Positions 15,778-24,916 are shown, counted from the first letter of the stretch. The stretch: 64,000 bases of DNA from Virgibacillus_R byunsanensis (GCF_042675965.1 NZ_JBHTKJ010000016.1:1-64000), one strand, 5' to 3'. A program made the numbers and translations. Notes: generated from the sequence alone by a model not told the origin.

Positions 15778-16164
15778 TCAATCTTCAGTTCTTGTAAACG
15801 TTAAAATTAAAAAGAATAGGAAGCTTAATAATAAAATGGATCCTCCAACGATAAAGAATACAGTGATAAAAGGCTCAGGGATGTCGAATGGTTTTAGATA
15901 ATAAAGCCACATGCCAACTGTTAATCCAATTGAACCAATGATTGCTGTAAAGACATGAAACGTGGCAAGAAGCTTATTCGCTGGTGTAAATAACTTATAG
16001 TATACGGCCCAAGCGAATAGGGTAAGCCAACCGACAACTAATAGGTGTGCATGTACGGTTCGAAACTCATAACCACCAGCACCTGCCATATGTGATCCTA
16101 AAAATGCTCCTATAAATGCAAAGACTGCAGAAAAACGAAGCAATGTTTTACTATACGAATTCAA
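15778..16164 (-). CDS. four-helix membrane protein resembling a fragment of heme-copper oxidase subunit I
   Basis: About 128 residues with four hydrophobic segments. The second starts RTVHAHLLVVGWLTLFAWAV, where the closely spaced histidines recall heme-ligand histidines in NorB/cbb3-type subunit I. The rest is short and lacks the other ligands. Such small proteins occur in several Bacilli, often annotated as cytochrome-c oxidase-like, and the function is unknown. The start is a TTG (NSYSKTLLRF) because AAGGGGAG lies 7 nt before it. The frame could also start at an ATG 18 nt upstream, but that ATG overlaps the ribosome site. Confidence 0.7.
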   Translation of the reverse strand: MNSYSKTLLRFSAVFAFIGAFLGSHMAGAGGYEFRTVHAHLLVVGWLTLFAWAVYYKLFTPANKLLATFHVFTAIIGSIGLTVGMWLYYLKPFDIPEPFITVFFIVGGSILLLSFLFFLILTFTRTED

Positions 16165-16263
16165 AGTTATTCTCCCCTTCATTCCAACAAGCTTTATATG
16201 TTCAAAGCATAACCTATTATAGGGACGCTTGTCATTCTCAAGAGATTATTTTCAAAATACCAG

Positions 16264-16297
16264 TTGACTTCTAAAGTGTATTAAACGTATAATACAC
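16264..16297 (+). promoter_or_regulatory. promoter with overlapping GntR-type operator (site 1)
   Basis: TTGACT (16264-16269) and TATAAT (16288-16293) are 18 nt apart. The dyad GTGTATTA-N6-TAATACAC (16276-16297) covers the -10 box, so repressor binding would block RNA polymerase. It lies upstream of the YtrA-like repressor gene. Confidence 0.8.
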
Positions 16298-16343
16298 CTC
16301 AAGGGTGTATGAAGCTATTAATACATGGATTATTTTGCGGACG

Positions 16344-16365
16344 GTGTATTAATCGCCTAATACAG
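16344..16365 (+). promoter_or_regulatory. GntR-type operator (site 2)
   Basis: GTGTATTA-N6-TAATACA repeats the site 1 dyad with the same 6-nt spacer, 68 nt downstream and about 35 nt before the gntR start. Half sites (GTGTAT and ATACA) lie between the two. Confidence 0.75.
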
Positions 16366-16399
16366 TTTTCGGGATAAAAGAGGTGTAGGAGTTGTGTAT

Positions 16400-16792
16400 A
16401 TGAAGGTGAATTTTAATAATAGGGATCCTGTTTATGTACAGGTTGTTCATCATTTTAAAGAACAGATCGCAACAGGGATGCTAGAACCAGGACAGGAGAT
16501 CCCCTCACGTCGAGAATTAGCTAATAAGTTGAAAATCAATCCAAACACAGCACAGCGAGCATATAAAGAAATGGAGGAACAAGCTTTGATTCATACAGAG
16601 CGAAATTCACCAAGTCGTATTACGAAAGATGAACAAATTTTAAGCTCAGTCAGAGAGGAGCTTATTATACAAGCGGTGGATACCTTCATAAACTCCATCC
16701 GTTCGATAAACGTCCCAGTTGAGGAAGTGGTGGAAATGGTCAAAGAAAAGTATGCGAAAGAGAACAATGAATGGAGGGAGAAACATGATTGA
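16400..16792 (+). CDS. GntR-family transcriptional repressor, YtrA subfamily
   Basis: 130 residues. The N-terminal winged helix-turn-helix reads DPVYVQVVHHFKEQIATGML, then EPGQEIPSRRELANKLKINP and NTAQRAYKEMEEQALI. The effector domain is reduced to a short helical tail, as in the YtrA branch. These repressors sit first in ABC transporter operons and respond to envelope stress or antibiotics. ATG 16400 has AGGAG 8 nt upstream. It overlaps the ABC ATPase gene by 8 nt. Two matching dyads upstream, one on the -10 box, indicate autoregulation. Confidence 0.92.
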   Translation: MKVNFNNRDPVYVQVVHHFKEQIATGMLEPGQEIPSRRELANKLKINPNTAQRAYKEMEEQALIHTERNSPSRITKDEQILSSVREELIIQAVDTFINSIRSINVPVEEVVEMVKEKYAKENNEWREKHD

Positions 16793-17474
16793 AGTAAAAG
16801 ATATTATAAAGAAATTTGGTCGAAAAAAAGTGTTAAATGGCGTTTCATTCACAGCCAATAAAGGCGAAATCACATGTCTTATTGGAATAAATGGAGTAGG
16901 CAAGACAACCATTCTAAATGCTATCATGGCGCTTACTCCCATTAATAGTGGAAGGATCACAGTTAACGGTGAAAAGTTACATAAAGACAGTTATGAAAAT
17001 ATTACCTTTATTCCTGATGCGATTACCATGCTCCCTCAGATGACGATAGCTGAATCGATGCAATTTATGCAGGATTTTTATCAAAACTGGAATCAGGATC
17101 GAGCAGTAGAATTACTTGGATTCTTTAAGTTAAAGGAAGATGAAAAAATTGCTCACTTATCAAAAGGTAATACGGCAAAGGTTAATTTACTTCTTGGCCT
17201 TGCACTGGATGTTGATTTTCTCTTAATGGATGAGCCATTTTCTGGTATAGATATTTTCAGTCGTGAACAAATTGCCGAAGTATTTACAAGTCATTTGGTG
17301 GAAGGCCGTGGTGTTATTATCACGACACATGAAATAAGTGATATTGAACATTTGATTGATAAAGTAGTGTTACTTGATAACGGAGAAGTATTAAAAGAAT
17401 TCAATAGCGAAGAGGTTCGTGAAAAGGAAGGGAAATCCGTTGTTGATGTGATGAGAGAGGTGTACAGACCATGA
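16785..17474 (+). CDS. ABC transporter ATP-binding protein (YtrB-like)
   Basis: 229 residues with Walker A GINGVGKTT, a signature region written LSKGNTAKVNL (degenerate LSGGQ), Walker B FLLMDEP and the switch His in ITTHEISD. The lax signature is common in YtrB/BcrA-type export ATPases. Start ATG 16785 is preceded by GGAGGGAG and lies inside the gntR end, so translation is coupled. It pairs with the permease whose gene overlaps its stop by 4 nt. The role is probably export or detoxification at the membrane. Confidence 0.92.
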   Translation: MIEVKDIIKKFGRKKVLNGVSFTANKGEITCLIGINGVGKTTILNAIMALTPINSGRITVNGEKLHKDSYENITFIPDAITMLPQMTIAESMQFMQDFYQNWNQDRAVELLGFFKLKEDEKIAHLSKGNTAKVNLLLGLALDVDFLLMDEPFSGIDIFSREQIAEVFTSHLVEGRGVIITTHEISDIEHLIDKVVLLDNGEVLKEFNSEEVREKEGKSVVDVMREVYRP

Positions 17475-18301
17475 GGAAATATCTAAAACTTGTAGACTTT
17501 GAACTAGGTCGTTTTTTTAAAATTTATCTTGTATTAATAGCAATCACAATCGTAACTCAAATTGCAGGCGTCATCGTTAAATCAAACAAATATTTGAGTC
17601 AGGCTGATAAGCAAATTTATGAAGAACTAATACCTAAAGCACAATTTCTAGAACAGTATGGGACGATGTCATTTATGCAAGTGATGACAAGTGCTTGGTT
17701 TATGGGACCAATTGCATTATGTATTGCTGCACTCATCTTTTATATATTTCTAATCTGGTATCGCGATTGGTTTGGAAAAAACACATTCATCTACCGGTTA
17801 TTAATGCTTCCAACTGCACGATTAAATGTGTTTCTGGCTAAGGCAACTTCTATATTTTTAATGGTTCTTGGCTTAATATCGGTGCAATTATTATTGTTAC
17901 CAGTTGCAAGCACCATTTTAAAGTGGATGGTACCTAAGGACTTTAGAACGGACTTAACTGTAGGTGCTATTACAGATTTTGATTACTTACAAATGCTTAT
18001 ACCAAATACGTTTATTGAGTTTGTAATAAATTATGGTCTAGGTTTTATGGCAGTAACTGTATTGTTTACAGCTATTTTATTTGAGCGAAGCTTTCGCTTG
18101 AAGGGAATCTTGTTAGGGATAGCGTATAGTGCTATCGCAGTTATCATCATTATTTCGCCTTTGTTAATACAAGAATTCCTGTTGGGTGGTTTTTTCTACC
18201 CGATTGAACTGCTGATATTGGAAGTAGTAATGGTTATTATAGTGATTGCTGGCTCTATATGGATAAGTAATTATCTACTAAATAAAAAAATAAGAGTGTA
18301 G
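17471..18301 (+). CDS. ABC transporter permease (YtrC/D-like)
   Basis: 276 residues with six hydrophobic segments, a large loop after the first one and another before segment 5. The start overlaps the ATPase stop as ATGA, typical of coupled ABC genes. There is no peptide-specific motif. It is the membrane partner of the preceding ATPase in a GntR-controlled operon. The substrate is unknown. Confidence 0.85.
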   Translation: MRKYLKLVDFELGRFFKIYLVLIAITIVTQIAGVIVKSNKYLSQADKQIYEELIPKAQFLEQYGTMSFMQVMTSAWFMGPIALCIAALIFYIFLIWYRDWFGKNTFIYRLLMLPTARLNVFLAKATSIFLMVLGLISVQLLLLPVASTILKWMVPKDFRTDLTVGAITDFDYLQMLIPNTFIEFVINYGLGFMAVTVLFTAILFERSFRLKGILLGIAYSAIAVIIIISPLLIQEFLLGGFFYPIELLILEVVMVIIVIAGSIWISNYLLNKKIRV

Positions 18302-18316
18302 TGGAGGAGATTATAA

Positions 18317-19567
18317 ATGGAGCGTTACTGGAAATTAATTTCAATTGTGTCAGTTGCCGTTCTAACGATCGGGACATTTTATATCCATTCAGTGATAGCA
18401 GCTGAAGACTATCCTGAATTTGTCATTACAACAAAAAGTGGTGATGAAGAATTAATAAATTCCTTAACCCTGCGTGGTGATTACGGAGAAGGTTCTCGCA
18501 ATCGCTTTGTGGGGGAGACCCTTCAATTGTCAAATGAAGGGACAAATTATGCTAGCGAAGCATCTTTTGTGGATAGATGGATCGGAGTAATGTATCAAAA
18601 TGAAGAATTGAAACGACTTCAGGAAGATTACCGTAATTTTATGAGAGGAAAGAGTGACATTTCAGCAATCTATGAAGATCAAGACAACGTAATATATGCT
18701 AATGCTCATGCTACCGTCGTGAATTCGAGTGATTTTTCATTTGACGTGGCAACACTAGATAAGAATGATAATTCTACAACATCATTTGAATTAAAAGTAC
18801 CGGATTTAAAATACGGATATGTTTATGTAGAAGATGTACAATTGGTAGATGAGAATATAAAAATAATTACGCGTAATTATCCAAAGTATCAGTCAGGGCC
18901 TAACACTGAATTTCATGCCTATACTATTGATGTATCTGAGCAAAAAATAGTAAGTGATGAAGTAATAATGGCTGTTGAAGAAAATAATAATAATAGGCAT
19001 TCGTCTATTAATGCCGTCCAGCAAAGTAACACGACCGGGTCAAGTAACTATATTATTTTTACCAAAGAGGTAATCGAAGAAGCTCAACATGGAGATGGGA
19101 CGTACACTGCAGAAGTAATTGAAAATGAAGTAATTGTGTACAACATAGAAACTGGTGAACAAGAAGAGCTAGAATTACCTGTGAAGATATCCGGTGCCGT
19201 TCCAGAAAATCAAAGAGCAGCCATAAATGGATCAACTGTATATTTTAATGAATTAAACCAAGAGGGTCTAATGATCACAGGCTATAGTCTAGAAAGTAAA
19301 GAAATAGAAACTAAACAAACGTTTGATCTAGAAAAAAAAGATAACGACCGAGGAATGGAACAACCTCTAATAAAGATAACGGAGGGTAAAGTTTTTATAG
19401 TAAATCGATATAAGGATTTAGATACAGAAGCAACTATTGTTGTGGCTGAGATCGAATCTGGAGAAACATTATTTGAAGGCAAGATCGAAATGAAATATCC
19501 AACTCCGGATCAATCTGATTATTCATTGTATTTTTATGATATGGAGATAGCGGGGGATCATCATTGA
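18317..19567 (+). CDS. membrane-anchored extracytoplasmic protein of the Ytr-like operon
   Basis: 416 residues. One N-terminal hydrophobic helix (LISIVSVAVLTIGTFYIHSV) is probably an uncleaved anchor or signal. The rest is acidic, beta-rich and repetitive in a propeller-like way (YGYVYVEDVQLVDENIKIIT, ETGEQEELELPVKISGAVPE, and so on). No catalytic motif is recognised. A GGAGGAG site stands before the ATG, 15 nt after the permease stop, so it belongs to the same transcript. It may act as a sensor or accessory subunit; this is inferred from place only. Its stop overlaps the start of the decayed ATPase. Confidence 0.7.
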   Translation: MERYWKLISIVSVAVLTIGTFYIHSVIAAEDYPEFVITTKSGDEELINSLTLRGDYGEGSRNRFVGETLQLSNEGTNYASEASFVDRWIGVMYQNEELKRLQEDYRNFMRGKSDISAIYEDQDNVIYANAHATVVNSSDFSFDVATLDKNDNSTTSFELKVPDLKYGYVYVEDVQLVDENIKIITRNYPKYQSGPNTEFHAYTIDVSEQKIVSDEVIMAVEENNNNRHSSINAVQQSNTTGSSNYIIFTKEVIEEAQHGDGTYTAEVIENEVIVYNIETGEQEELELPVKISGAVPENQRAAINGSTVYFNELNQEGLMITGYSLESKEIETKQTFDLEKKDNDRGMEQPLIKITEGKVFIVNRYKDLDTEATIVVAEIESGETLFEGKIEMKYPTPDQSDYSLYFYDMEIAGDHH

Positions 19568-20056
19568 TTGAAGTAAAACGACTGAGTTATGATTTTACAT
19601 TAGGGAAGGGCAAAAAACAACGGTGCCTGTACTAAATAATGTTTCGTTTCTGAGAAAGGTGAGATTGTATCTGTTGTAGGGAAAAGTGGCTCAGGAAAAT
19701 CAACGCTATTAAATCTAATTAGTGGATTATTCGTCCAACAAAGGGTGAAATATGGATAGAATCTCAAAAAGGGAATGATTTTTCAGAAGCAAATTTTGCA
19801 GACTTAGGCTGAATCATATTGGGTTCATCTTTCAAAGCTTTCAGTTTATTCCTAGTATGACTGCTTTTCAAAATGTTGAATTACCATTAATTTTTAAAGG
19901 GGAAAGCGAGTCTAATAGAAAGCAGCAATGGCTTTTGAAGAAGACCTTCCGGAAAGATTGCAATTTTCTTCCATACCATTAAGCCTGGTGCTTATTTCAG
20001 TTGGAATTTGTTTAGTTGTTACCATTTTAACTGGTTTTAAAAGCAATGAGGTGTGA
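19564..20056 (+). pseudogene. fused remnants of a YtrE-like ABC ATPase and a YtrF/FtsX-like permease
   Basis: The pieces read LIEVKRLSYDFTLGKGKKQR, then EIVSVVGKSGSGKSTLLNLI with an intact Walker A. After further frame changes come RLNHIGFIFQSFQFIPSMTA and FQNVELPLIFKGESES. The signature and Walker B are missing. The text then joins ERLQFSSIPLSLVLISVGIC and LVVTILTGFKSNEV before a stop, which is the last membrane segment of a MacB/FtsX-type permease. At least four frameshifts and one large deletion are present. Confidence 0.8.
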
Positions 20057-20077
20057 GATTTAATAATAATTGTCGAA

Positions 20078-20110
20078 TGTGGTTGGATATGCTAATCGTA
20101 TCCAACCACA
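20078..20110 (+). terminator. terminator of the GntR-ABC operon
   Basis: TGTGGTTGGATA pairs perfectly with TATCCAACCACA over a 9-nt loop, followed by TTTTTG. It marks the former end of the full operon. Confidence 0.9.
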
Positions 20111-20188
20111 TTTTTGTATACTTTATATAGATACTACAAAAAACCAAAGACTATAATCAAATAGCCTTTGGCAGATAATTTTTCATAG

Positions 20189-20758
20189 TTAACCTGGGAA
20201 TTCAGAAGAAGGTAGAGGTGTAACTGGGTCTATACACTGAATAGCACAGAAGCAGTCTAAGTCAACTGTTAAACAGATTCCCGTTGCAAGGAAATCGCGT
20301 CTGCTATTACCAGGGAAGAAGTCACAAACTCGATCTCCCTCTTCTACAAACGCACCACCCTCTGTAACGGCTACTAGCAATTCTAATTTCACGCAACATT
20401 CATCTTCATCAACAAATTTTTTAGCACGGAAAATAGGTGTTTCGAAGCAACCAAAAAAGGTATTACCTGATCTTCCTAATTCATCTTGGAATACTCCACT
20501 TGCAATAAATGGAAGGCAATCACCTTTACAATAAAGTATAAACGGAATCGTTGTAGCACCATTTCCATTTCCGTTTGTTGTTGGGGACAGAAGTTGGTCG
20601 ATTGAACGCTCGCAACTAGTAGAACAGCAGTTATCGTTATTAGTAACCTGATCTTGTGCATCTATGATATCTCTTACCACATCACAAACACAATTCTCAT
20701 TCTTACTTTTAGTTTTACCACCACTAGCACCAGCTACATTTTTACTACTACAGCCCAT
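20189..20758 (-). CDS. spore outer coat protein, CotY/CotZ/ExsY family
   Basis: 189 residues, cysteine-rich (about 15 Cys). Family marks are CVCDVVRDIIDAQDQV near the start, CCSTSCERSIDQLLSP, then TIPFILYCKGDCLPF. The C-terminus has TGICLTVDLDCFCAIQCIDP. CotY/CotZ/ExsY proteins self-assemble by disulfides into the crust or exosporium layer of the spore. ATG follows GGAGTG. It is a lone gene, probably under a mother-cell sigma factor; I could not read a certain promoter. Confidence 0.92.
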   Translation of the reverse strand: MGCSSKNVAGASGGKTKSKNENCVCDVVRDIIDAQDQVTNNDNCCSTSCERSIDQLLSPTTNGNGNGATTIPFILYCKGDCLPFIASGVFQDELGRSGNTFFGCFETPIFRAKKFVDEDECCVKLELLVAVTEGGAFVEEGDRVCDFFPGNSRRDFLATGICLTVDLDCFCAIQCIDPVTPLPSSEFPG

Positions 20759-21079
20759 TGAAAATCACTCCTTTAGTAATTTTAATTTAGTTTGTTCACT
20801 TACTAATGTATGTAAATTGTTGAAGACTGGTTGTTTAAATGGTCTAGTTCTATAAAAATAATTAAGTTGTCTCTATGTAAAAAATGTACACCCGCGTCGG
20901 GTGATATGACTGATGCAGAGCAATGATTAGCAACATATAAATATTATGAATCTTCTATACAAGTCTTGTAAGAGATTCAATCTATCAACCCATGAACCAC
21001 TCCTTTGAAGGCCAACTGATCACTGGCTTTCTTTTTTTGCTAAAATTGAGTCAGATAACTTTAATAACTCCACCTAAAA
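20759..21079. other. intergenic region without supported gene
   Basis: I see no ORF with a ribosome site here. One weak GCCA/TGGC hairpin with a T run (about 21015-21037) is the only structure. The region separates the coat gene from the end of the ykoFEDC operon. Confidence 0.5.
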
Positions 21080-21113
21080 ATGCTTATCACTATCCATGGC
21101 TAGTGATAAGCAT
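21080..21113 (-). terminator. terminator of the ykoFEDC operon
   Basis: ATGCTTATCACTA pairs with TAGTGATAAGCAT around an 8-nt loop. On the minus strand it is followed by TTTTTAGG. Confidence 0.85.
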
Positions 21114-21196
21114 TCCTATCCTCGTCTAATAGACTAATCCAATTGATCAAACGTTTGATTAATAGATATTCTTCCATTTTCCTTGGTGATTCATTG

Positions 21197-21976
21197 CTAA
21201 AGTACTCCATCATACCATTTAAAGTAGCCTAGTTTAACAGATAATAATACTGCAGATGTAAAGACTACTAGCATAATCAATGGAAAGAGCCAATCTGATG
21301 TTGAAGTGTTAAAGCTGCGATAGAAAGTTCGCTGTTTATTACCGGTAAATCCTTTTGACTCCATTGCCATTGCGGTTCGTTCCGCCTTACGGATTGCACT
21401 TGCGAGTAAAGGGATAGCAAAACGTTTGTATTGGCTAACCTTTTCTTTAAGCGTACGGGCCTGATTAACCCCTCTTATACGATGAGCAGAGTTAATGATT
21501 TTTAATTCATCTTTCATCATTGGTAAAAATCGGTAACCTGCTAATACACCATAGGCAATTTTAGGTGGTAACTTTAGTTGTTGGATTAAACTTAAGATGA
21601 AATCTACAATATTTGTAGTAAAAATAAACAACAATGATAACGAAGCAACACTTAATACCCTTAACGAGAGTGCCATTCCATTTAAAAATGATTCTTTAGG
21701 GATATCAAGTCCTAAAAATGTAACAATATCATTCGGGTTTTCTGGTGCATCAGCAAAAACGATAGTAGTCCAAAGCATTCCAAATGCCAAGACGGTGAAA
21801 GGCAGAAAATACAACAGATATCTTTTCCATTCGACCTTTCCACCAATAAAGGTAACAGCGATTGTACAAATCATAAAGATCAGTGGTGTAATGGGGTCGA
21901 AAATCAATGCCAGTAATAAAACAAGTAATACAATGGTCAATGCCTTTATACTTGGATTAAGATGATGTAGAAACAT
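21197..21976 (-). CDS. ykoC: ECF transporter transmembrane (T) protein YkoC
   Basis: About 259 residues with several hydrophobic helices in the first half. The cytoplasmic coupling helices include an Ala-Arg-Gly type motif in the RTAMAMESKGF stretch, as in CbiQ/EcfT proteins. It joins the S component and the ATPase of the thiamine-precursor transporter. The start is ATG 21976 (FLHHLNPSIKAL) because AAGGAAG lies 6 nt upstream. The longer frame would start with GTG just before that site. Last gene of the operon. Confidence 0.88.
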   Translation of the reverse strand: MFLHHLNPSIKALTIVLLVLLLALIFDPITPLIFMICTIAVTFIGGKVEWKRYLLYFLPFTVLAFGMLWTTIVFADAPENPNDIVTFLGLDIPKESFLNGMALSLRVLSVASLSLLFIFTTNIVDFILSLIQQLKLPPKIAYGVLAGYRFLPMMKDELKIINSAHRIRGVNQARTLKEKVSQYKRFAIPLLASAIRKAERTAMAMESKGFTGNKQRTFYRSFNTSTSDWLFPLIMLVVFTSAVLLSVKLGYFKWYDGVL

Positions 21977-23621
21977 AGTAAGCTTCCTTTTCACTATTTT
22001 TTAATTGAACAAAAACTGGGAGGTCTAACTGCCATTGCTGTAATAGACTTATTGATTTCTCCCATAATTCAAGAGGGGAACAATCAGCAACTACTCTTCC
22101 CTCGTTTAATACAACCACCCTTGTAGCATAATGGTGAACAATTTCCATATCATGGGTTATCACTACCATTGTTGTCCCTTGACTGTGGCGATCTTCTAAA
22201 AGTTTCATAAGTTCTAAGTTTGATTGTGCATCCTGGCCAAAAGTCGGTTCATCCAACAGCAGCATATTTTGATTATCAATCATCATGGTCGCAACACTCA
22301 GACGGCGTTTCTGTCCCTGACTAAGGGAATAAGGATGATCGTCTTTATGTTGTGAAAGCCTGCATGTTTCCAATATACCCTCGACTTTTTCTGAAATGTC
22401 CTTTTGAGGATATTCTTTTAAACGCAGGCTAAAAGCAACTTCATCAAAAACAGTATTGGTAATAAATTGATGCTCTGGATTTTGAAACACATAGCCAACT
22501 TCCGCGCGTAAATGGGATTCCTTCCAGCTTTTTAGTGCTTTTCCTCTAACATGAATTGTTCCAGTTGTAGGTTTTTGAATACCAGCTAATATACGAGAAA
22601 GGGATGTTTTTCCACTTCCATTTGCGCCTATTATGGCGATGAATTCTCCCTTGTATATTTGTAAGGAAACATCTCGTAAAATATCACGGTGTCTGTTTGA
22701 CCATGAAATAGTGGAAGCATCTATGAAAATATCATTTGTTTGACGTACATTTTTTACTGTTTCCCAACCAGATGAATCGAGGTGATAAGGGCGGTCTAAA
22801 AACTCCTGAATAGTTAAAGGGATAAACTGATTAGGAAAGCCCTTTTGGTTTAAAACATATTGTGTCACTTTCGGAAGCCAAACCCCTTGTTCTTCTATTT
22901 GCGGTAACATCGAATCAACTGCATGTCTTAATGAACCATCGTAAAAAACCTCACCATCCCGATTTAATAGAAGACTTCTATCAGCTAATTCAACCCAACC
23001 ATCTAACTGATGTTCAATAATAATGAGCGCGCAATTAGTTTTATTCTTTAAAGCATGGATAGTTGAAATTAAGTCCTTTGATGCAATAGGGTCTAAGTTT
23101 GCAGTTGGTTCATCTAAAATAAGAAGTGACGGCTCTAGAGCTAGAATACATGCTAGGGCAAGCTTTTGTTTTTGACCTCCGGAAAGGGAAGTTATGGTTG
23201 ATCTTTTATAGGAAAGCATATTAACAAGACGAAGTGCTTCATCAACCTTTTCATCCATCACCTCGTGGGGAACACAAATGTTCTCTAAACCGAATGCCAC
23301 CTCATCTTCAACAGTTAGCATACAAAACTGTGTTTCCGGATCCTGAAAAACAACTCCAACAGACTGGCTAATTTCACCTGGTCGGTAGTTTGTTGTTTTT
23401 CGACCATTTATAAAGATATCCCCACCCATTTCGCCATCTAATTCACGTGGATAAAGCCCGTTTAGACAAAATGTTAATGTACTCTTTCCACACCCACTGG
23501 GACCAAGAATAAGCATACTTTCGTTATGTTCCAATTGAAAACTTACATTTGACAAGGTGTTCTTATTTTGTTGATTCTCAAAATGTAGATAGAGGTGGTC
23601 AACTTTAATCAATGGATTCAT
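21957..23621 (-). CDS. ykoD: duplicated ECF ABC ATPase YkoD
   Basis: 554 residues made of two fused ABC ATPase domains. Domain 1 has Walker A GPSGCGKST, signature LSGGQKQKLA and Walker B LLILDEPTANLD. Domain 2 has GANGSGKTS, LSQGQKRRLS and MLLLDEPTFGQD. Such double ATPases drive the YkoEDC uptake system for thiamine precursors (hydroxymethylpyrimidine). The ATG overlaps the ykoE stop by 4 nt, and its own end overlaps ykoC, so translation is coupled. Confidence 0.93.
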   Translation of the reverse strand: MNPLIKVDHLYLHFENQQNKNTLSNVSFQLEHNESMLILGPSGCGKSTLTFCLNGLYPRELDGEMGGDIFINGRKTTNYRPGEISQSVGVVFQDPETQFCMLTVEDEVAFGLENICVPHEVMDEKVDEALRLVNMLSYKRSTITSLSGGQKQKLALACILALEPSLLILDEPTANLDPIASKDLISTIHALKNKTNCALIIIEHQLDGWVELADRSLLLNRDGEVFYDGSLRHAVDSMLPQIEEQGVWLPKVTQYVLNQKGFPNQFIPLTIQEFLDRPYHLDSSGWETVKNVRQTNDIFIDASTISWSNRHRDILRDVSLQIYKGEFIAIIGANGSGKTSLSRILAGIQKPTTGTIHVRGKALKSWKESHLRAEVGYVFQNPEHQFITNTVFDEVAFSLRLKEYPQKDISEKVEGILETCRLSQHKDDHPYSLSQGQKRRLSVATMMIDNQNMLLLDEPTFGQDAQSNLELMKLLEDRHSQGTTMVVITHDMEIVHHYATRVVVLNEGRVVADCSPLELWEKSISLLQQWQLDLPVFVQLKNSEKEAYYVSTSS

Positions 23622-24199
23622 GCTGAACGTTTCATCTTTCGGTATTCTTTTCCTAACGCAAAGTTTGATAAGACACCTGTCCTTGCTAAACCATCACTTA
23701 ATGCTTTACCTAATAGACCTGCTATCAATGCACCGCTTACCATACGAACGATAAACATCGCTAGTACATAGCCGCTATCTAATGCTGCAAATCCACTTAT
23801 GAAATAGCCGTAAACAAAACTAGTTATAGCGGCACCAACACCGGCACCCATTAATACCCATAATGAGTAATTTTTCCATCTTGTTGCCGCAAATGCAGCC
23901 TCGGCACCAATCCCCTGAATCATTCCAACAATAATTAACATCGGTCCAACTACACTTCCGAGTAAGACTTCGACCATAGCTGCTATTGTTTCGGATAAAA
24001 ATGCTGCACCAGGTTTTCGTATAATATAGGCAGCGATAATGGAAACGATAAACCAAATACCAAAAATGAGATCGTAACCAATTGGACCAAAGAAGCCAAC
24101 TAAGATATTACCAACTGGAAAAAAGGCTAAATATACAACACCAAAAACAACTGCAAGTGCAGCCATAACAACGATTTCTTTAAAGCGCCAATTACTCAT
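23618..24199 (-). CDS. ykoE: ECF transporter substrate-binding (S) membrane protein YkoE
   Basis: 193 residues, mostly hydrophobic, with about six membrane segments. It matches the YkoE family, including the segment VEVLLGSVVGPMLIIVGMIQ. YkoE is the S component that recognises a thiamine-related pyrimidine. AAAGGAGGTG lies 6 nt before ATG 24199. It overlaps the ykoF end by 8 nt. Confidence 0.9.
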   Translation of the reverse strand: MSNWRFKEIVVMAALAVVFGVVYLAFFPVGNILVGFFGPIGYDLIFGIWFIVSIIAAYIIRKPGAAFLSETIAAMVEVLLGSVVGPMLIIVGMIQGIGAEAAFAATRWKNYSLWVLMGAGVGAAITSFVYGYFISGFAALDSGYVLAMFIVRMVSGALIAGLLGKALSDGLARTGVLSNFALGKEYRKMKRSA

Positions 24200-24800
24200 T
24201 GAAGACACCTCCTTTATGTGATGGACTATTTGCTGAAATGGAAACGGTCATAACCGTATGGCTGGACCCTCCTTCAACAGTTGCTGTAAAGACACGCTCT
24301 AGTCCATCGAATATAGAAACTGCTTCTCCATCTAGACGAGTCGAATAGTGAGCAGAAGAAACAGTTACATGTTGTTTCATTGCTTCGATTTGTTCATAAA
24401 TAACATCCATATAATTTCCACCACCTAACGGGTAAAGCGAAAATTTTGCACCTACCGGTTGTTTCATTGTTTTCACTTTTTCTGTATTAATGGTCTGTTC
24501 ATCTTCTGCCATATAAGCATCACCCGAGGAATCACCAGGACACCCTAATGAGTAGGTTGCTTGAAATGCTACATGTTCACCGGTCTTGGCAGCATGCATG
24601 AAAGTAGCTTTTGTCACATCAAATACATGTGTGAGCTTTCCGCGAACCGTCGTGGTGACATCGTCTGTTTTCATATAAACCTTTGATGTGTCCACCTCTT
24701 TTAAAGCATCTTTAATAATATCTACAAAGCCGTCACACATTGGGTATACCGAAAAGCTCACTCCAGCAATGTTTGTAGTTCCACAAGTTTGTTCTGTCAT
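24192..24800 (-). CDS. ykoF: thiamine/HMP-binding protein YkoF
   Basis: 202 residues with two similar ferredoxin-like halves: ISGV-type start GVSFSVYPMCDGFVDIIKDA and second half GAKFSLYPLGGGNYMDVIYE. YkoF of Bacillus subtilis binds thiamine or its pyrimidine in each half. It is soluble and first in the operon, directly after the TPP riboswitch and its terminator. AGGAGG precedes the ATG. Confidence 0.93.
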   Translation of the reverse strand: MTEQTCGTTNIAGVSFSVYPMCDGFVDIIKDALKEVDTSKVYMKTDDVTTTVRGKLTHVFDVTKATFMHAAKTGEHVAFQATYSLGCPGDSSGDAYMAEDEQTINTEKVKTMKQPVGAKFSLYPLGGGNYMDVIYEQIEAMKQHVTVSSAHYSTRLDGEAVSIFDGLERVFTATVEGGSSHTVMTVSISANSPSHKGGVFNE

Positions 24801-24841
24801 ACTAAACTCCTCCTGTTTTATGGAAAATTTTCAATATAAAA

Positions 24842-24869
24842 AGACTGCATCCCGTGGGGAATGCAGTCT
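24842..24869 (-). terminator. riboswitch-controlled terminator before ykoF
   Basis: On the minus strand AGACTGCAT pairs with ATGCAGTCT, followed by TTTTTATA. It stands 48 nt after the TPP aptamer. The base of the aptamer also holds TGCAGTCGTCG, which could pair with the same bases as an antiterminator. Confidence 0.85.
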
Positions 24870-24916
24870 GGTTGTATGTTTTGATTGCTTAAAAAGTATA
24901 GATACCATACGACGAC

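Noticed and set aside
21597..21965. Plus-strand ORF of 122 codons opposite ykoC
   Set aside because: ykoC is supported by family match and operon overlap; the antisense frame has no ribosome site.
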